A stretch of DNA of 64,000 nucleotides, taken from assembly GCA_012845835.1 (NCBI GenBank), contig JABAKD010000027.1, forward strand, positions 7,121,465 to 7,185,464, given 5' to 3'. Positions 24,201 through 34,265 of this stretch are shown piece by piece; positions within the stretch are counted from its first letter, which is position 1, and every line of letters starts with the position of its first letter. A model generated the notes under the pieces. It worked only from the letters and a program-made list of their open reading frames with translations, did not search any database and was not told the DNA's origin. Origin of the DNA: Undaria pinnatifida (taxonomy: Eukaryota; Sar; Phaeophyceae; Laminariales; Alariaceae). The position numbers were made by a program, and so were the translations under genes.

Positions 24201-27200
24201 ACTTGTACTAGATAAGCTCATTGTCTCAGTTCCACACACGTCACGGACGAACTAAATAGCGTTCAATTCCGCGAGGCAAAAGCGTCATCCCCTTTTTCCT
24301 ATATAAGCACATGCCTTCAAAGGCACGTGAAACCCTTTTATATCCAGCCGTATCCCATATCTTACGCCTTGTTAGGCTCCGAGGGGAACACCATAACAAG
24401 TACTCCGTCTCGAAAGGGACGCGTGGTCAACGGTCAAATGACTAAATCAAGCAACAAGTGAGTACCCCCCCCCTCGTTCCATGATGGTTATCGAGTTAGA
24501 TCATATTGTGCGGGGTTGAGAACCCTAACTCCGCACGAGGGCAACAATCGCATCACGTAGTGTAAATATGGTAAGGCACCCACGAAAGAATTACGTAGTA
24601 ATACCCATTGCTGTCTTTGGAGTGGCCACATCAAAAATGCAAAGTATAACTTATTGGCGCTGTCATCCATGAGCAAGAAAGTAGGCACAAGGTGCCAAAA
24701 TCCGCCTTACGAGCGGTTCTACAAAGAATGCAGTTCACCCTTCATGCGACTCGCCAAACAACTCACGGCGCTTCGCGCTTGGTGCAAGCAACGCCTGCCT
24801 GGTCGGTGAAAACCCGACGTGCTCTGTCCCGGCGTAGTAGGGATGCGAGGGTCTATGGTCATACGACTACGGCCATGCACAAACTGAGTACACCCCCCCC
24901 CCCCCCGCCCGCCCCCTTCCTTTCCCTCCCTTGGCACAGAACCAAACATCGATAACCACACACGACACATAGATACATACTTTGAGGACAGACTCTGCCC
25001 ATCCTTGGTACACAAACCCAACTTCGCTGCTGCTGCTGCTGCTGCTGCTGTTGGTATTGGCCGTTACTGCTGCGTTTCGGTAGAACCGGATGGCGATCAA
25101 GATGGCAAGGCGTTATGGACGCCGCAAGAAGGAAAAATACGGGGGGGCGGCAGCAACATGCGGCGAAGATGACATTGTCGGGAGCAGAAGGAGGGGGGCG
25201 AGGAGGAAGGAAGCCCCGCTTGAGACAGGGTTGGCCAAAATAACCATCTGCGCGTCCTCGTTTGCGTGGGCTCATGGCAAGCGATGCCTAGGGGGCTTTC
25301 AGGTGACGCAAAAGCTGACGGTGCTGCAGCAGCAGTAAAAGGGTGCAGTAGCCGGCGCTGAAGAGAGGTTCGGGCGGAGAATATAAGGCAACACATAGTG
25401 AACGAATCTCTCATAGCACAAACGTCCAAGCTGCTGCCTGCACTGACGGTTTGACCCTACCACAATACAAAAACCATGTTGTCGTGCAGTTAAGTTGTTC
25501 TTGCGTTGTAAATATCCTGGCGTACTCCACCATGCGTACCGTACGATACGGTATGGACCGAAAGGAAAGAAAAACTCGACACAGCAGTAGAGGATGTCGT
25601 GCGAGAGACAAGGGGGGGGGTAGAGAGAAGAGGAGGGGGGAGAAATATAGAAAGTTAAAGGGAGGGGAGGGGGTACTCATTTACACCACACCACACCACA
25701 CCACACCGTACCGTACCGCACCGCACCGCACCGCACCGCACCGCACCGCACCGCACCGCACCGCACCGCACCGCACCGCACCGCACCGCACCGCACCGCA
25801 CCCATGTTCGCAGCGTCTGCGAATGAGCCCGATCGAGTTCAGGGACCAGCTACAGATGGCGTTACACATCTACCTCCGACCCGTAGAGGGCGCCGCGGTA
25901 TCGGATTTTTTCGATGTGGAACGGGACGGGCATATTAACGGGGAGTACTTCGTACGGTGGTTCCTAAAGGCTGGAAACGACATCCGGCAGGTGAAATCGC
26001 GACAGGATGGGGTGGGGTGGGGTGGGGTGGGAAAGAGGGGAGGAAGGGGAGAGGGGGGGGGGAGGGGAGGGGAGGAGAGGGGAGGAAATGGGAGGGGAGG
26101 AGGTTTTTTCTTGCGTATTTCAATTTTCTTGTTGGTTTATACAACGGTACCCCCCCACCCCCCGCATGTGAAGTATCAGTGTACACGGAGGAACGTGATG
26201 TGTCAGAGGAGGAGATGAGGACAATAGACGGACGTGACGCGGAGAAGTTTGGTGCACTATAGAGCAGCGAGCAAACGGTCGCTGTCGTACGAGATAGATG
26301 GTGGCCACAGACGACCGGACAGGAGGAGGACGTAAGATAAGCACATGAATGTTATACCATATGTAATATATAGATGACACGTAATGGGTGCCCAAAAGTT
26401 AGAGGTGCCTATGTTAGGAGTTGGAACGGTGCTCCGTCTCGAAGGAGTAGTGCGTGGTCTACGATAGAGGTATACCCCTTTTTGGCAAAAACCAAATCTG
26501 AATAGCGGGGCTCCCTATCCCAAAATCGTCGGAAAATACGCCCCCTTAATTTTTGCATGATTCTCGTTGCGTACCTAAGCCATATGGGATTTTTCATCCG
26601 GTATGTAGCAGTTTTATTCTTCTCCAAATCAGTTTTTTGGAAGAAAGAGGGTCTTAAGCTCCCAAATTGAGGAACCTTGAAAGAAGGAAAAAAAGTGGTG
26701 CACCTCGATCGTGGCACGCGTCAGCATCAAATGAGTACGCTTCCCCCCATCCCCCCCGGTGAGCAATTAACGATGCGTCGCGCTCGCGACGTCTGCCTGG
26801 TCGGTGAAAACCCGACGTGCTCCGTCCCGGCATGGTAGGCATGCGAGGGTCTATGGTCATACGACTACGGCTATGCATGAAATGAGTACACCCCCTCCTA
26901 GGAGTAAGATCGGTGCTCCGTCTCGAAAGGGATGCGCGGTCAATGGTCAAATGGTCTAATGACTAAGGTAAGAAGCAAAATGAGTGCCCCCACCCCCCGC
27001 CCCCGCCCCCTTCCCGCGGAACACCTCACGGCACTTGGTGCACTCGATGACCGCCTGGTCTTTGAAAACCCGACGGGCTCCGTCCCAGCGTTTGTAGGGA
27101 TGCGAGGATCTATGGTTATACGACTACGGCCATGCACAAACTGAGGACAGAGCCCCCCCCTTAGGATACAGACGGTGGCCACAGGTGGCCACAGGGAGGA

Positions 27201-30200
27201 GATAAGATGAGCAAAAAACACGTAATGATCGCCCAAATGTTCGAGGTGTCTCTATTATCGCGATAGGAACGATTCTCCGTCTCGAAGGGATGCGTGGTTA
27301 ATGGTCAATAGCCCAAAGCAAGCATCAAATGAGTACACCCCCCCTCCCACACACACAACTTAACTCCGCACAAGGGGAACGATCGTATCACGTCGTGTGG
27401 CTACGGTAAGGCACCGACGAGGCAGTTACATAGCACCCCCACCGCTGTCTCTGGAAGTGGCCATACCGGAAATTGAAGTAACTCATTGAAGCTGTCATCC
27501 ACATGCAAGTCCGCCTCACAAGCGGTTCTTAGTAGGATGCAGTTCACCTTTGATGCGACTCGCCGAGCACCTCACGGCGCTTCGCGCTTGGTGCTAGCAA
27601 CGCCTGCCTGGTCGGTGAAAGCCCGACATGATCCGTCCCGGTATTGCAGGGATGCGAGGGTCTGATAGCTATGGCCATACCACTACGGCCGTTCATGAAT
27701 ATAGAGTACACCCCCCACCGCCACCTTTGAAACGCCAGCCCCCATTTTTTTTGGCAGGAACGCCTGCGTACGAAAACGGCCGAGCAGTATGAAGAAATGG
27801 CTGCGCTGAGAGCCAAGCAGCGTGAGGAAGTGTCGCGACGAGATAAGGCCAACAAGGATGCCATAGCTGTTGACTTCTCCCCCTCCGATCGCGCGGAAGC
27901 CCTGTCGGTATTGGGGAAAGTCGCACTCTCCTACCACGACCAACGGTGAGCTCAGCAAAACCTGAAACATATACCCGGTACCTGAAAGCAACAGTGGCGT
28001 ATTGCACTTATTTGAACACCAGATCCGACTTAAGACGTTTCGGGAGATAATAAGACCAAGGCGTGTCGGCTAGTCACGAAAAACCAAACGATTACGGAGG
28101 ACTGACTGGCCATGGCAATTAGAACCCACGAGATACACAAAAACCTACGTATTCCCCTTTTTTCTGGCCATATATGGTCCTGATTACTATGGTCCACTAC
28201 GTAATACTCGGAATTAGTATCTGATCATGTTGTGCAGTAGTCCAATAGACTTAAGATAAGACCTTGATGAATAGAGGTAAGACCACTTAAATAGGCTTGT
28301 CACCGGTTGGTCTTAAACACAGTACATGACACGTTTGCGGTAGAGATGGAGAAGTTTGTTTTTCCTCTCTGGAGCCTCTCGCTTTAAAGCAGGAGCTCTC
28401 TCTCTCTATACATCACCCCAAAAACTGATTTCGAGTAAACTGAAAGTGCAAAACCCGAAAAAAAAAAGACCCGCCCGTGGCCCAGGTACACGAAAACGAC
28501 CATTTTTCAATACAAGAACGGCCAGTTTTGACAGTTTTGAGTATATCCTCCTTTGGGTGGGGCTTCAAAGGGGGGAAAAAAAAATGAACGAAACAAATTT
28601 TGACGATTTCCAAAACATCGGTCCTCACGATGCAGCCCTTCCTTTCTGCCTGCCGGGCAGAGGGTGTGTTCAAATCAAGGCACAACGGTAGGAACTAAAC
28701 GACGCGCGCATCGCATTCCGATACTCGTACACACCACTGCATGGCTCCTCCTAGACGGTTGGTAGTGATATCGAAAACCTCCTTTTTTGTTTTTGATGAT
28801 ACATTTTTTCATTTTTGGTCGACATAAACGGGCCTCAACAGTGTTGCGGAGCCTCGTCAGACAGGAAATGTTTTCTTTTGCCAAAAAGGGGCATACGTCC
28901 ATCGTACCGCTACAGCATCCGTCAAAACACTGGTACTGACTAAAACGCAAGCCACGGAGGCAAAGGATGCGCCGTTTTTTTTTGTTTATGAAGAGTTCCT
29001 TTCTTTCTTCCTCACTTGCGTAGGTTTCGAGAAAACAACAGTTTTGAGAAAAAATGAGCGTGTAGAAAAAGGCCAACCTCTTGCACGAGTAAGTAAGAAA
29101 CGCCGATTTTTGAACTTCGAAAAATGGAGGTTTCAGTACATTCGCAGGCGTGTTTGACCCAGGGAACGAGAGAATTGGGCCCGACTAGCCTGCCTTTTTG
29201 CAAGACGCACCCAAATCGACAAAAAAAAATAAGAACAAATATATTTTTTCTTCGGCAAAACAGGATTTTTTTTTTTCCCCGATACTGGTACACCGCAGTT
29301 TCCTCAAAATCAGTCTCAGGCGCTATTTATCCGAACTTATGCCCCTTTTCCAGATGAAAAGGCGATATATATATCCGAAACTCGTTTTCCGATTTTTGTA
29401 ACAAAATTGCGCCGGTGTCCGTTACAATGCCGATACTGTTGGTCGGCATAAAAGCTCTATAGGGAGACCACCACTGTACGAGTCGACGGAAATGATTATT
29501 GATACGGAAATATTATAGACTTGCATAACCTTTTCTGCCTCCCCCCCCCCCCCATCCCTCGATTGGCTCGGAACGATACGCAGAACGGGCCGCGAGTCTG
29601 CCAAGCGGGATTTCGCCTGCGCCCTAGCCCCGGACAGTCTGCGCCTCCAGCTCATCCGGTCGTTCGGGATACAGCTCACAGACCGGCAGTTTGCGGCTTT
29701 GTTTCGCGTCATGGACATCAACGGAGACGGGTGGGTGGCACGAGATGTTCAATGTTGCTGGGTCTTTTTGGTCATTTATGGCGCAAGAAAAATTCACAGT
29801 CAAACTCAACCTCAAACTTAAAATTTAAACCCAAACTCAAACTCAAACTCAAGCTCAAACTCAAACTCAAACTCAAACTCAAACTCAAACTCAAACTCAA
29901 ACTCAAACTCAAACTCAATATCAAAACTCAATCTCAACGCGCGATAAAAACTGAAGGGCAAGCACCGGGGGGGCAGAAAGGACGACACCTGCCTGTGACC
30001 ACGGCTTGTTCGAAAGAAGCTGGAAAGTAGATATGTGTAAACAAATAAACAAACAAACAAAAAGAAGGGGGGTTAGAACCCCAACATCTCCCACCCCCCT
30101 ACACTAACTTCAAGTAAATTTGTCCCCGGGGAAAGGGTTTCCAGACTCCCATTTTCAGTGCAGGGTTTTCACCAATCGCACGAGTGACTCTGTACTGTTG

Positions 30201-32652
30201 GTTATATAGCACTACCCACTGGCCCACGTAGTCACTGTAACTACGTGGGCCAGTGAGTAGTGCTATATAACCAACAGAATATATGTTCGCGAGACTTCGT
30301 GGGCCACGTGACTACGTGGGCCAGTCAGTGAGTAGTGCTATATAACCAATAAAACATATGTTTGCGAGACTTCGTGGGCCAGTGGGTAGTAGTGCTATAT
30401 AACCAACAAGGTATACGTTTGCGAGACTTCGTAACCGGTCGCAAACATATATTTTCATTGGTTATATAGCACTACCCACTGGCCCACGTAGTCACAGATT
30501 TCGTGAACCAGTGGGTAGTGCTATATAACCAACAAGATGTATGTTTGCGAGTCTTCTTAAACAGGTCGCAAACATGTGTTTCGTTGGTTATATAGCAATA
30601 CCCACTGGCCCACGTAGTCACAGACTTCGTGAACCAGTGGGTAGTGCTATATAACCAACAAGATACGGAGTATATGTTTGCGAGACTTCGTAACAGGTCG
30701 CAAACATATATTTCGTTGGTTATATAGCACTACCCACTGGCCCACGTAGTCACAAGTGACTACGTGGGCCAGTGGGTAGTGCTATATAACAAACATGGCC
30801 CTCACGGGGGAAAAAAAGTGTTTGTCAGGCGATTGTGTTAGCGCAGCGCGAGCGTAGGTTAAACCTTTCCATCTGCGGGCTGTTCACACGGAAAAGCGTA
30901 CTGTTATCGATCGAGGCACGAGAATGTAAGGGTCTTGCACGCACGGAAGAGGTTTGGGTCCTACTGCCCGTTGACCAATGAGATCAACGCGGGCGGTTTG
31001 CTCGTACTCGTACTGGTATTATGGCAAGGGGCACTTTGGATCGGTCTACCCGGTCGCTGACACGCAAGCGAAGCACGCAGAGAAGAATCGTCAGCGAGAC
31101 AGGTTCAAGGTGCGATATAGACCGGTTGCATATTGTAACAGCACGAAAGCTTCAAGGGACCGCACAAGGAACAGGGGGGCGAGTCATTCGAGCGAGTGAC
31201 CCCGAGACGCTGCAGGAGAAGACCCCAAAAGTGGCTCCCCTGCCGCTGCCTTGGTCCACGATAAGGAAAACCTCCATTAGAGCCCCCCCCAAACCCCTCC
31301 CGATACTAATTCCAGGTGATCAACAAAAAAATGGGTTTTCGGTGGCAAAGGGGTTGACGCCTCCATAACTGGAAACCCGTTGGGGGGGGGGAAATACTTG
31401 GAGTTAGTATAGCGAGGATTTTGAGGCTCTAAAGGGGCTAACAAGAGCGGTCCAATTGGCTTGTCACGTCTTGTGAATCCTGTGTACTACAATGTAAGCC
31501 TGTATGAGGCCTAATGTGAGAGATGGTAAGGGCGATATAGAGATTTAGAGCGATAAGATGGCGTTTTTTTGTGTATTCGGGATAGTCAGGAGACGGGGAG
31601 ACTCGTGCCGCTCCCGTCCCAGTTGTCATCACGATCCTGAGGGAAAAATAGAAGGTGCTTCTCTTCCGCTTCTGAGCTACGAAAATGAGCAGCACCGAGG
31701 ACATGCCCGCTTGGTCGACCGGTAGGAATACTCTGTTGTCTCACCCCTGGCAACTTGACACTCGCCTGTTCTGAGGGGCTCTTAAACCGGGTACCCTACT
31801 GTACCCCTATCTGTAGCACGGCGTTGATCGAAAAGGGTGCTCTTTGCAACAACAAAAAACACAACGCGAAACCTGTTTTTTTCGGTTGCCGATCGAACCT
31901 TCATTTCCAACTCCTAAAGTTATCCTAGTCTAACTCCAAGTGTTTTGTCCTGTCCCCATGTCGGCACTGCGACGCTAAAAAGGTTAGGCCTTAATTTTCC
32001 TCCTACCCTACTCTACCGTACCCAGTTTGATTCTCGTCCGTCCATCCACCGTCCTCCGCCGCCTCGCTCGGCCACCGCCCTTACCTTCCCCCCCCCGCCC
32101 CCCTCTCCTCACTGTCCCCCATCTTCCCTGCCCCCTCACTTTCTCATTTCTCCTCTCCCATCCCTTCCCCGACAACACCCCGCAACGGCCGATATCGTTG
32201 TTGTTGCTGCTGCTACTGCTACTGCTACTGCTACTGCTGCTGCTACTGCTACTGCTACTGCTACTGCTACTGCTACTGCTACTGCTACTACTGCTACTGC
32301 TGCTGTTACTGCTACTGCTACTGCGACTGCTACTGCTGCTACTACTACAACTACTACTACCACTGCTACTACTACTACTGCCACTACTACTACTGCTACT
32401 ACTACTGCCTCTGCTACTACTACTACTGCTACTGCTACCGCTGCTGCTGCTGCTGCTGCTACTACTACTACTACTACTACTACTACCAATTCTAGTCAAA
32501 TCGACGGAGCGGAGTTCATCAACTTTTTCTTCGGGCTCGGAAACGGCGAGAGGGCCAAGGAGCACCGACAGCACGAGGTCAACTGCCGCGCCCGCGCGCG
32601 CAACCTCAAGCTCGACAAGCTCCCCCCCCTCACGCCCATCTTGGGGCGGTGA
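15223..32652 (+). CDS. EF-hand calcium-binding protein, five exons
   Basis: Exons: 15223-15732, 25814-25990, 27758-27945, 29584-29730, 32496-32652; all junctions are GT-AG and phases agree (392 residues). Residues 1-28 are acidic/basic and disordered. A Gly/Asp-rich tract follows to about 140, then a conserved-looking helical stretch (VYNELQPFRLAHQALIK) crosses into exon 2. EF-hand 1 (loop about 204-215, DVERDGHINGEY) has its acidic residue at loop position 11 instead of 12, so calcium binding there is doubtful. Exon 3 is a charged, probably coiled-coil linker. EF-hand 2 (336-347, DINGDGQIDGAE) is canonical; its Gly-6 codon is split by intron 4. Start: first ATG of the open frame; the frame stays open upstream to an acceptor at 15164, so the true N-terminus may lie further upstream. 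Stop TGA at 32650; a weak donor (GTGATA) overlaps it, so a further exon cannot be excluded. No family function is claimed. Confidence 0.85.
15733..16834. other. EF-hand intron 1, 5' part: simple repeats only
   Basis: Contains an AAC/ACT triplet run (about 15923-15988) and no recognisable element. TTAGGGTTGGGGCTAGGG near 16669 is short and not telomeric. Confidence 0.4.
16835..17290 (-). mobile_element. Dispersed family C, near full length
   Basis: The reverse complement carries the family C series: GGTTGGC...AACGACGCTG head, CTGCTGCC...GTGGCCACACC middle, GGTGCCGAAGTCCG, TGCGGTTCACCCTCCATGCG, GTGCTCCGTCCCGGCATAG and the 3' end CAAACTGAGTACACCCCCCC. Non-coding. Confidence 0.65.
17530..18270 (+). 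repeat. 82-bp satellite, about nine copies
   Basis: Head-to-tail units spaced 82 bp (TACGATAG at 17561, 17643, 17725 and on to 18217). Each has CTACGATAGGGGGTATACCG, CTTTTTGGCAAAATT and AACAACAATGGAACGCCGCT. The first two blocks match an end of family A, so the satellite probably arose by amplifying one transposon terminus. Confidence 0.9.
18279..18367. mobile_element. TTAA-bounded miniature element, family D
   Basis: 89 bp including TTAA at both ends. The inner ends CCCCTTTGCAACTGG and GCTCTAAAGGGG are inverted repeats over CCCCTTT. It abuts the 82-bp satellite. Confidence 0.75.
18950..19216. mobile_element. Miniature inverted-repeat element, family E
   Basis: Starts TTCTACGGTAGCCCCCCC and ends in G-rich sequence plus GGCTATCGTAGAA. 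The interior shares blocks with 23416-23655 and 42437-42672 (on the opposite strand: TTTAACGAACGTTTCATGG and GGCGATTTCGTTAA). Its termini resemble those of family A (CTACGATAG versus CTACGGTAG), suggesting related transposases. Confidence 0.7.
19555..20150 (+). mobile_element. Diverged SINE-like copy followed by a family B copy
   Basis: 19555-19830 has a B-box-like GGTTCGACTCG and the SINE 3' block ACACCTGTGACCACGGCTT. 19970-20150 is family B, ending CAAATGAGTACGCCCCCC. No gene lies here. Confidence 0.5.
20151..21328. other. Non-coding intron sequence with homopolymers
   Basis: Holds long G and C runs (about 20817-20838 G, 21090-21112 C) and fragments of dispersed repeats. No exon is recognised. 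Confidence 0.4.
21329..22999 (+). repeat. Hexanucleotide array (GCTAAT/GCTAGT) with higher-order repeat
   Basis: 1.67 kb of 6-bp units, mostly GCTAAT and GCTAGT. Rare variants recur at fixed offsets. The AACGTTAAATCTATTGCT variant is at 21686 and 22292 and GCCATTGCTAATGTTAAT at 21773 and 22379, both 606 bp apart; GCTAATTCTA is at 22001 and 22601, 600 bp apart. A roughly 600-bp block was thus duplicated after the hexamer had diverged. Long frames on both strands (Ala/Asn/Ser, Met/Leu or Ser/Ile) are repeat artefacts. Confidence 0.95.
23163..23330 (+). repeat. Eight perfect tandem copies of a 21-bp unit
   Basis: Unit begins GATTATTTTTCGACATG and repeats eight times with almost no variation, so it expanded recently. 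21 bp is a whole number of codons, so heptapeptide frames appear on both strands. No promoter or gene context supports coding. Confidence 0.9.
23416..23655. mobile_element. Miniature element, family E
   Basis: Left side TTGTAGCCCCCACC, right side GGTGGGGGCTACCGTAGAA. The interior has TTTAACGAACGTTTCATGG and GGCGATTTCGTTAA as in the other copies. Confidence 0.65.
23930..24475. mobile_element. Two family B copies in opposite orientation
   Basis: 23930-24115 is family B in reverse; 24365-24475 is the 3' part of family B forward, ending GTGAGTACCCCCCC. The stretch between holds no recognised gene. Confidence 0.5.
24480..24905 (+). mobile_element. Dispersed family C copy
   Basis: Runs from ATCATATTGTGCGGGG through AACTCCGCACGAGGG, GGTGCCAAAATCCGCC, TCACGGCGCTTCGCGCTTGG and GTCTATGGTCATACGACTAC to CAAACTGAGTACACCCCC. 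Confidence 0.7.
25683..25800 (+). repeat. CCACA/CCGCA pentanucleotide array next to an acceptor
   Basis: About 118 bp of CCACA, CCGTA and mainly CCGCA units ending 13 bp before the exon 2 acceptor at 25813. It stands where the polypyrimidine tract would be; pyrimidine content is about 60 percent. Confidence 0.9.
26255..26760. mobile_element. Family B copy split by an inverted family A element
   Basis: Family B (26255-26452) is cut at TGCGTGGT by family A in reverse (26452-26725; left inverted repeat decayed, right end GTGGCACGCGTC). It resumes with AGCATCAAATGAGTACGC and a C-rich tail. This is the second family B copy here with family A inside it. Confidence 0.65.
26760..27735 (+). mobile_element. 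Cluster of alternating family C and family B copies
   Basis: In order: C (26760-26900), B (26890-26985), C (27015-27155), B (27170-27335), C (27355-27715), all forward. Each ends in TGAGTAC or a variant plus C-rich sequence. The last copy sits about 40 bp upstream of the exon 3 acceptor of the EF-hand gene. Confidence 0.6.
27946..29583. other. EF-hand intron 3
   Basis: AT-richer than its surroundings, with A- and T-runs and no recognised element or exon. A C tract (29541-29553) precedes exon 4. Confidence 0.4.
29819..30045 (+). repeat. AAACTC array followed by a SINE 3' fragment
   Basis: About 19 hexamer AAACTC units (29819-29933) run straight into a SINE-like 3' end (GCGATAAAAACTGAAGGGC, GACCACGGCTTGTTCGAAAG, 29935-30045). 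The junction suggests the array grew at the 5' end of a truncated SINE. Confidence 0.75.
30198..30793. repeat. Cluster of nested palindromes (foldback array)
   Basis: Ten full or partial copies of a 37-bp arm starting TTGGTTATATAGCACTACCC and ending GGCCCACGTAGTCAC, in both orientations. Forward arms start near 30198, 30458, 30584 and 30716; reverse arms near 30238, 30308, 30373, 30506, 30630 and 30756. A second inverted motif (ATGTTTGCGAGACTTCGT against GGTCGCAAACATAT) lies between arms. The whole sits inside EF-hand intron 4, so it would be transcribed. Confidence 0.9.
31353..31441. mobile_element. Family D miniature element, diverged
   Basis: Between GGGGTTGACGCC and TCTAAAGGGGCTAA, with AGTATAGCGAGGATTTTGAG inside; the TTAA targets are mutated. 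A partial second copy precedes it (31275-31352). Confidence 0.55.
32198..32485 (+). repeat. CTACTG/CTA triplet array before EF-hand exon 5
   Basis: Nearly 290 bp of TACTGC and ACT triplets ending 10 bp before the acceptor at 32495. Poly-Thr, poly-Leu and poly-Ser frames here are intronic artefacts; exon 5 starts only at 32496. Confidence 0.95.
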
Positions 32653-33780
32653 TACAGCAAAGGGGCACAGCGGAAGCACGCTACGATAGGGCTGGGGGAG
32701 GGGGCGTACTCATGTGTTGCTTACCCTTAGCCATTTGACCATTTACCACACGTCCCTTTCGAGACGGAGCACCGTTCCTGCTCCAAAAGTAGAGACGGCT
32801 CCGACACTTGGCGTTAGGATTGCGTTTCTTCAGTGCATCACCTGGTACGTAAGAAGACCTAAAGAAGATATTTAGTTTCTTAAACAATCTCCTTCCTGTT
32901 TCGCCGTGTGTTGAGGAGGCATCCCACGGCTGAGGTTGCAAATTTTGGACCAATCGTGTGTCTAGCATGAAGATACTTGGGAAATGTGGTGAGCTTTGAA
33001 TCTTTTTTTTTTTTCCCCATCTGCCGGAGAATAATTAAAAAAAAAAAAAAAAAACGTTTCAGGACTGAACACGCGGGCGTTTTAAGACACCTGCGAATGT
33101 CACCAAGACGTAAGACACGACACGAGGGCGCTTTTAAGACATACCTGGTATAGGACAAAGCCCCTTTACTAAGTATCCGTTAATGTCTCCAAGGCGTAAG
33201 ACACGACACGAGGGCGCTTCTAAGACATGGAAGACAAAGACCCTTTTGCGTGTTACCGTGCGTACATGTCAAAGATTTTATGCGCTTGGCCCCTGTCAAG
33301 TGTAAAGTCAAGAGCGTTCACCCTTTTTTAACGGCCCACGTTTTCGGAGACAAACTACGTGGAATTAGTATGGGATATGTTCAGCAGTTCTAAAAGGGAG
33401 TTAAGACACGGCGCTTAATACCTGGTACTTAGTTAGGCAAAGCGTATTTCAGACTAATTAAGGCAAAGGGCGTTTGAAGACGTAACAATGGACAACACGG
33501 CGATACTAGGCAACGCCGAGTAGTTCGAGCCTCCTTGATGCAAGAAAACGATTTCCGAGTGCCACCACCAAGACTTTCAAGACCTAAAACAAGGGCGATT
33601 ATGCCATAAAACAAATATATGAAGGGGGCGTGAAAAAGACATAAAAACATACTCATTATGAAGAGGGCGTTTTAAGACGTAACAATGCATGACATGAAGA
33701 GGGCGTTTTAAGACACAACACATACTTCGAGTACATATGAAAAGGGCGCTCAAGACATAACAAGGGCGTTGTGAGGCAGT
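32653..33780. repeat. Intergenic degenerate GGGCGTTTTAAGACA repeats
   Basis: After a reversed family B tail (32690-32800), copies of AGGGCGYTTTTAAGACA and GTAAGACACGACACGAGGGC recur irregularly from 33060 to 33780. A-18 and T-rich runs lie at 33004-33055. No gene. Confidence 0.55.
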
Positions 33781-34265
33781 GACGAGTCTCCTTGCTTCAA
33801 AACATCCGCTCCGAATAGCACCTCCCAGGCATAAAACAGAGAAACAACGGCTCCCACAACAAGCGCCTTTCCTTGTACAGCATCAATTTTTTCGGTCTTC
33901 GTTAGCAGTTCCTTTGCAGCACGTTTCACGGTCTCTGTGAATTCCTAAGCTTCACCATGAACGACATTACAGGTCGGTAGTAGTCAGGAGTAAGTCGCTC
34001 GTTACTTCCCAACCATTGCGACAACTTTCGGCTTTCCACCCCTCTGCCCCGGCCCCCCACCCCCGCCCCCCGTCCTCACCCAGCTGCGCAAAAAAAACAC
34101 CGAACAGTTGTCCATGGACAATTTTTTCTTCCGTACCACACCCGCGTCGTTACTGAGCACAAGACCACCACACTCCACTCCTCCTCTCCCCTCCTTTCCT
34201 CGGCAACACCTTCGCCTCCTAAACACCTTGCCTTGAAGTACACGCAACATATTTCACGCCCGACG

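Noticed and set aside
24719-25021. Recurrent reading frames seen at about a dozen places with similar peptide sequences
   Set aside because: All lie on dispersed family C copies, vary by frameshifts between copies and show no codon conservation, so the repeat is non-coding.
31945-32495. N-terminal extension of the last EF-hand exon through Thr/Ala repeats
   Set aside because: Phase and the canonical EF-hand loop require the acceptor at 32495; the triplets are intronic.
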